A stretch of 64,000 nt of DNA from Actinomycetota bacterium (GTDB lineage Bacteria > Actinomycetota > Acidimicrobiia > Acidimicrobiales > Acidimicrobilacustridaceae): assembly GCA_016185305.1 (NCBI GenBank), contig JACPNV010000079.1, forward strand, positions 1-64,000. The letters are read 5' to 3'. The notes beneath the pieces are model-generated. The model was not told the origin of the DNA, searched no databases, and saw only the letters and a program-made list of their open reading frames with translations. Below are positions 61,399 to 64,000 of this stretch, piece after piece. Made by a program: the position numbers and the translations under genes. The first letter of the stretch is position 1; each line of letters opens with the position of its first letter.

Positions 61399-63448
61399 CG
61401 GTCTCGACCTCCGGTTGCCCGCCTCCGCCCGCGGACACCAGCTCTCCGTCGCCCGCCGGCGCCGCCTCGAGTTCGGCGTGCTCGCCGGCTCCGGTCTCGG
61501 AGTCGGGGCCGTGATCGTCGCCATGGGGCGCCTCGTCGTCGTCTGGCGGCTCGAAGGCCCAGCCGTAGAGCCCGGTCACGACGATGATGCCGCCGACGAG
61601 CGCGAGCCAGAGCGTGAAGATCATGCCGTAGGCGATGATCGGCAGGCCGAAGGCCGTGATGATCGGCCAGTACGACGGGGACGGCAGGTGCACACCCTTG
61701 CCGTCGCTGTGCTGAACGACGTCTTCGGTCTTGGCGATCCGCACGAGACGGTGATCGGGTGTGTCGGCGTACTTGCGGTACCAGAACTCGTCGACCCGGG
61801 TGACCGTCGGCGGCGGGTCGAAGTTCCACTCCGGCGCGGGGCTGTCGATCATCCACTCGATGGTGCGGGCGTCCCACGGGTCGGGGCCGGGTGGCGGCAT
61901 CTCCTTGGCCTTCTTCTTCGAGTAGAAGATGTTGAAGATGAACAGAAGAACGCTGGAGGCCAGCGTGTACGACCCGATGGTGGCGACCTTGTTCCAGAGG
62001 TCGAAACCGAAGTTGGGGTCATAGGTGTAGGTGCGGCGGGCCATGCCCTGCAACCCGAGGATGTGCATCGGGCCGAACGTGAGGTTGAACCCGATCAGCA
62101 TGAGCCAGAAGTTGACCTTGCCCAGCGTCTCGTTGAGCATGTAGCCGAAGGCTTTGGGCCACCAGAAGTAGAAGCCGCCCATGAAGCCGAGGAAGGCGCC
62201 ACCGAAGAGCACGTAGTGGAAGTGGGCGACGATGTAGTAGGTGTCGGTCTGCTGGGTGTCGGCGGGCGCGATCGAGTGGGTCACGCCTGAGAGCCCACCG
62301 ATGGTGAACATCGTGATCAAGCCGATCGAGAAGAGCATCGGCGTGTCGAACTTCAACTTGCCCCCGACCATCGTCGCCGTCCAGTTGAGGATCTTCACGC
62401 CGGTCGGCACCGCGATGAACATGGTCGTCAGCGAGAAGACGGTGACCGAGATCGGTCCGATGCCGGAAACGAACATGTGGTGGGCCCACACGCCCCAGCC
62501 CATGAAGCCGATGGCGATGCCGGAGAACACAATGAACGTGTAGCCGAAGATCGGCTTGCGGCTGTACACCGGCAGCAGTTCGGACACGATGCCGAACGCC
62601 GGCAGGATCATCAGGTACACCTCGGGATGGCCGAACACCCAGAAGAGGTTCTCCCAGAGCAACGGGTTGGCGCCGTCCTGCACGTCGAAGAAGTTGGCTC
62701 CGAACAACCGGTCGAACATCAACAGGACCTGCGCGACGGTGAGGACCGGGATGGCGAAGAGGAGCAGGAACTGGGTCACCAGCGTCATCCACGTGAAGAT
62801 CGGCATGCGCATCAGGGTCATGCCAGGCGCCCGCATGTTGATGACGGTCGTGATGAGGTTGATGGCGCCCGTGAGCGAGGCGATGCCCGTGATCATCAGA
62901 CCGAGGTTCCAGAAGTCGATGCCGCGCGTGGGCGAGAAGATGACCCCGTTGTTCGGGGCGTAGTTGAACCAGCCGCCGTCGGCCCCACCGCCCAGCAACC
63001 ATGAGGTGTTGAGGAAGATGCCCCCGAAGAGGAAGCTCCAGAAGCTGAACGCGTTGATGCGCGGGAACGCAACGTCGCGCGCACCGATCTGCAGCGGCAT
63101 GAGGAAGTTGGCGAACGCCGCGCCGATCGGCATGACGACAAGGAAGACCATCGTCGTTCCGTGCATCGTGTACACCTGGTTGTAGGCCTCGGCCGACAGG
63201 ATCTGTTGCCGCGGGGCCCACAGCTGGGTGCGGATGAGCAGCGCCTCGAAGCCGCCGATCATGAAGAAGAAGAACGCCGCCGCGCCGTACATGATGCCGA
63301 TCTTCTTGTGGTCGACCGTGCTCACCCACGAGCGCCAGCCCGTCTTGGTGCGAGGCCGGGTGAAGACGCCGAGGGTGGGCGCGGCTCCGGGGCCACTCGG
63401 GCCTCCGCCGGAGGGCAGGGCAAGCGGGCGGGATTCAGTTACTGCCAT
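61391..63448 (-). CDS. ctaD: Cytochrome c oxidase subunit I
   Basis: 685 residues. Haem and CuB ligands visible: haem a His in YTMHGTTMVFL; CuB and Tyr in WVFGHPEVYLMILPAFG; HH pair in WAHHMF; and haem a3/a ligands in AHFHYVLFGG. The last 120 residues extend beyond the usual end. They include two extra membrane segments (YWPIITAFGLPIIAYGMIFTLWL and onward) and an acidic tail, likely a fused subunit IV-like element. Confidence 0.95.
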   Translation of the reverse strand: MAVTESRPLALPSGGGPSGPGAAPTLGVFTRPRTKTGWRSWVSTVDHKKIGIMYGAAAFFFFMIGGFEALLIRTQLWAPRQQILSAEAYNQVYTMHGTTMVFLVVMPIGAAFANFLMPLQIGARDVAFPRINAFSFWSFLFGGIFLNTSWLLGGGADGGWFNYAPNNGVIFSPTRGIDFWNLGLMITGIASLTGAINLITTVINMRAPGMTLMRMPIFTWMTLVTQFLLLFAIPVLTVAQVLLMFDRLFGANFFDVQDGANPLLWENLFWVFGHPEVYLMILPAFGIVSELLPVYSRKPIFGYTFIVFSGIAIGFMGWGVWAHHMFVSGIGPISVTVFSLTTMFIAVPTGVKILNWTATMVGGKLKFDTPMLFSIGLITMFTIGGLSGVTHSIAPADTQQTDTYYIVAHFHYVLFGGAFLGFMGGFYFWWPKAFGYMLNETLGKVNFWLMLIGFNLTFGPMHILGLQGMARRTYTYDPNFGFDLWNKVATIGSYTLASSVLLFIFNIFYSKKKAKEMPPPGPDPWDARTIEWMIDSPAPEWNFDPPPTVTRVDEFWYRKYADTPDHRLVRIAKTEDVVQHSDGKGVHLPSPSYWPIITAFGLPIIAYGMIFTLWLALVGGIIVVTGLYGWAFEPPDDDEAPHGDDHGPDSETGAGEHAELEAAPAGDGELVSAGGGGQPEVETVG

Positions 63449-63460
63449 GATGACGCCCCA

Positions 63461-64000
63461 TCAGTTCAGGGTCTCCAGGTAGGCGATGAGCTGGCTTATC
63501 TGCTCTTCGGTCAGGCCGAGGTTGGGCATGCCGCGCATCTTGAGGTCGTTCGTCGTGTTCGGGCCGTTGGCGTAGGGGTTCTGTTCTGGCGTGTTCGCCA
63601 TCGGCTTCTGCTTGCCCGGGTCGCGCAGCCACGCCGCGAGCGCCGGCGTGTAGAAGGGGTTCGCGGGGTTGCCCGGGTTGCTTGCGTCGCGCGGGTCACC
63701 GCACTGGCTGAGGCCGTCGGGTGTACACGTCGATTGGTACAGCCGGTAGGGCGGCGAGCCCTCGGGCGCCTGGTCGGGGTTGACCTTGTCGGGATAGCGC
63801 GAGTTGAAGATGGAACCCGCGAACATCCCGCGCGTGCTGAACTTGGTCAGGTCGGGCGCCTGCCCCGACACCTCCAGGTCTTTCACCCCCGGCTGCTTCT
63901 TGCCGCCAACCTCCTCGAGCCCGGCCACCTTCGCGTCGTTGATGCCCCGGACCGCGTGGCACGACGCGCAGAGCAAGGACTTGAACAGCTTCTGGCCCTC
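63461..64000 (-). CDS. Cytochrome c domain protein, 3' part; probably ctaC
   Basis: The frame is open to the window edge. It carries a haem-c site, LCASCHAVRG, then a long insert and LTEEQISQLIAYLETLN with a Met ligand candidate in RGMPNLGL. Actinobacterial and thermophile caa3 oxidases fuse subunit II to cytochrome c. Lying 12 bp upstream of ctaD, this is probably that C-terminal domain. The subunit II part lies outside the window. Confidence 0.75.
   Translation of the reverse strand, partial: EGQKLFKSLLCASCHAVRGINDAKVAGLEEVGGKKQPGVKDLEVSGQAPDLTKFSTRGMFAGSIFNSRYPDKVNPDQAPEGSPPYRLYQSTCTPDGLSQCGDPRDASNPGNPANPFYTPALAAWLRDPGKQKPMANTPEQNPYANGPNTTNDLKMRGMPNLGLTEEQISQLIAYLETLN

Noticed and set aside
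59731-61587. 618-codon plus-strand ORF over the oxidase genes
   Set aside because: Antisense to ctaG, subunit IV and ctaE, which have conserved signatures.
1-64000. tRNA, rRNA, tmRNA, CRISPR arrays, insertion sequences
   Set aside because: No cloverleaf-compatible T-arm/anticodon pairing, repeated spacer pattern or transposase motif was found by eye. A tRNAscan or CRISPR search would settle it.

Overview
This is a high-GC chromosomal window that looks actinobacterial. The evidence is WhiB, a GlnR-type regulator, a GlnE/GlnA/GlnII set, F420-type LLM oxidoreductases, DUF2510-like and proline-rich zinc-ribbon membrane proteins, and a caa3-type oxidase operon. The overall flavour (HD/LuxR fusion, many SDR/TetR/BVMO genes, a serpin, very tight gene packing) fits Acidimicrobiia or a related deep actinobacterial group; that placement is inference. 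No rRNA, tRNA, CRISPR array, prophage or insertion sequence was seen.

Layout. 0-1 kb: an RsbV/RsbW-type partner-switch pair. 1-3.5 kb: an MrfA/YprA-like helicase. 3.4-7.8 kb: a compact Tad pilus operon (TadZ, TadA, TadB, TadC, Flp-like pilin, TadE) on the minus strand. 8-12 kb: HAD phosphatase, a 25-residue membrane peptide, a DUF2510-type protein, a primary-like sigma factor. 12-20 kb: SDR, phosphatase, APC permease, NAD synthetase, GlnE. 20-26.6 kb: accessory region with a large secreted lipoprotein, a TetR regulator, a two-gene RiPP locus (cysteine-rich precursor plus SPASM radical SAM maturase), a secreted HNH nuclease and gene debris. 26.6-30.7 kb: a BVMO/SDR/metal-dependent hydrolase operon with a divergent TetR gene and a clear palindromic operator. 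32.2-33.8 kb: an HD/LuxR regulator gene broken by two single-base deletions. 33.8-38.8 kb: nitrogen assimilation block with three glutamine synthetase family genes and a GlnR-like regulator. 39-46 kb: a cNMP/patatin protein, RidA, a compact molybdo-flavin-type fusion, and an Fe-S assembly neighbourhood (ErpA, SufR-like regulator, Mrp). 45.8-49.4 kb: two copies of a palindromic element and a MacB-like ABC exporter whose permease loses its normal C-terminus at that element. 50-57 kb: serpin, thioesterase, WhiB with an upstream terminator, TlpA-like thioredoxin, LLM oxidoreductase, PdxH, SdhD/SdhC. 57.5-64 kb: an ABC-2 exporter and the aa3/caa3 cytochrome oxidase genes (ctaG, subunit IV, ctaE, ctaD, and the 3' part of a cytochrome-c-bearing gene that is probably ctaC).

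The most interesting candidate system is the RiPP locus at 23.6-25.3 kb. It has a 111-residue precursor with a GG-rich junction and a four-cysteine core, translationally coupled to a maturase carrying complete radical SAM and SPASM cysteine sets. No dedicated exporter or protease is visible nearby. Three separate single-base deletions (about 32275, 33376, 54795), all of the same sign, each interrupt an otherwise intact protein. They may be assembly or sequencing errors rather than real gene decay.
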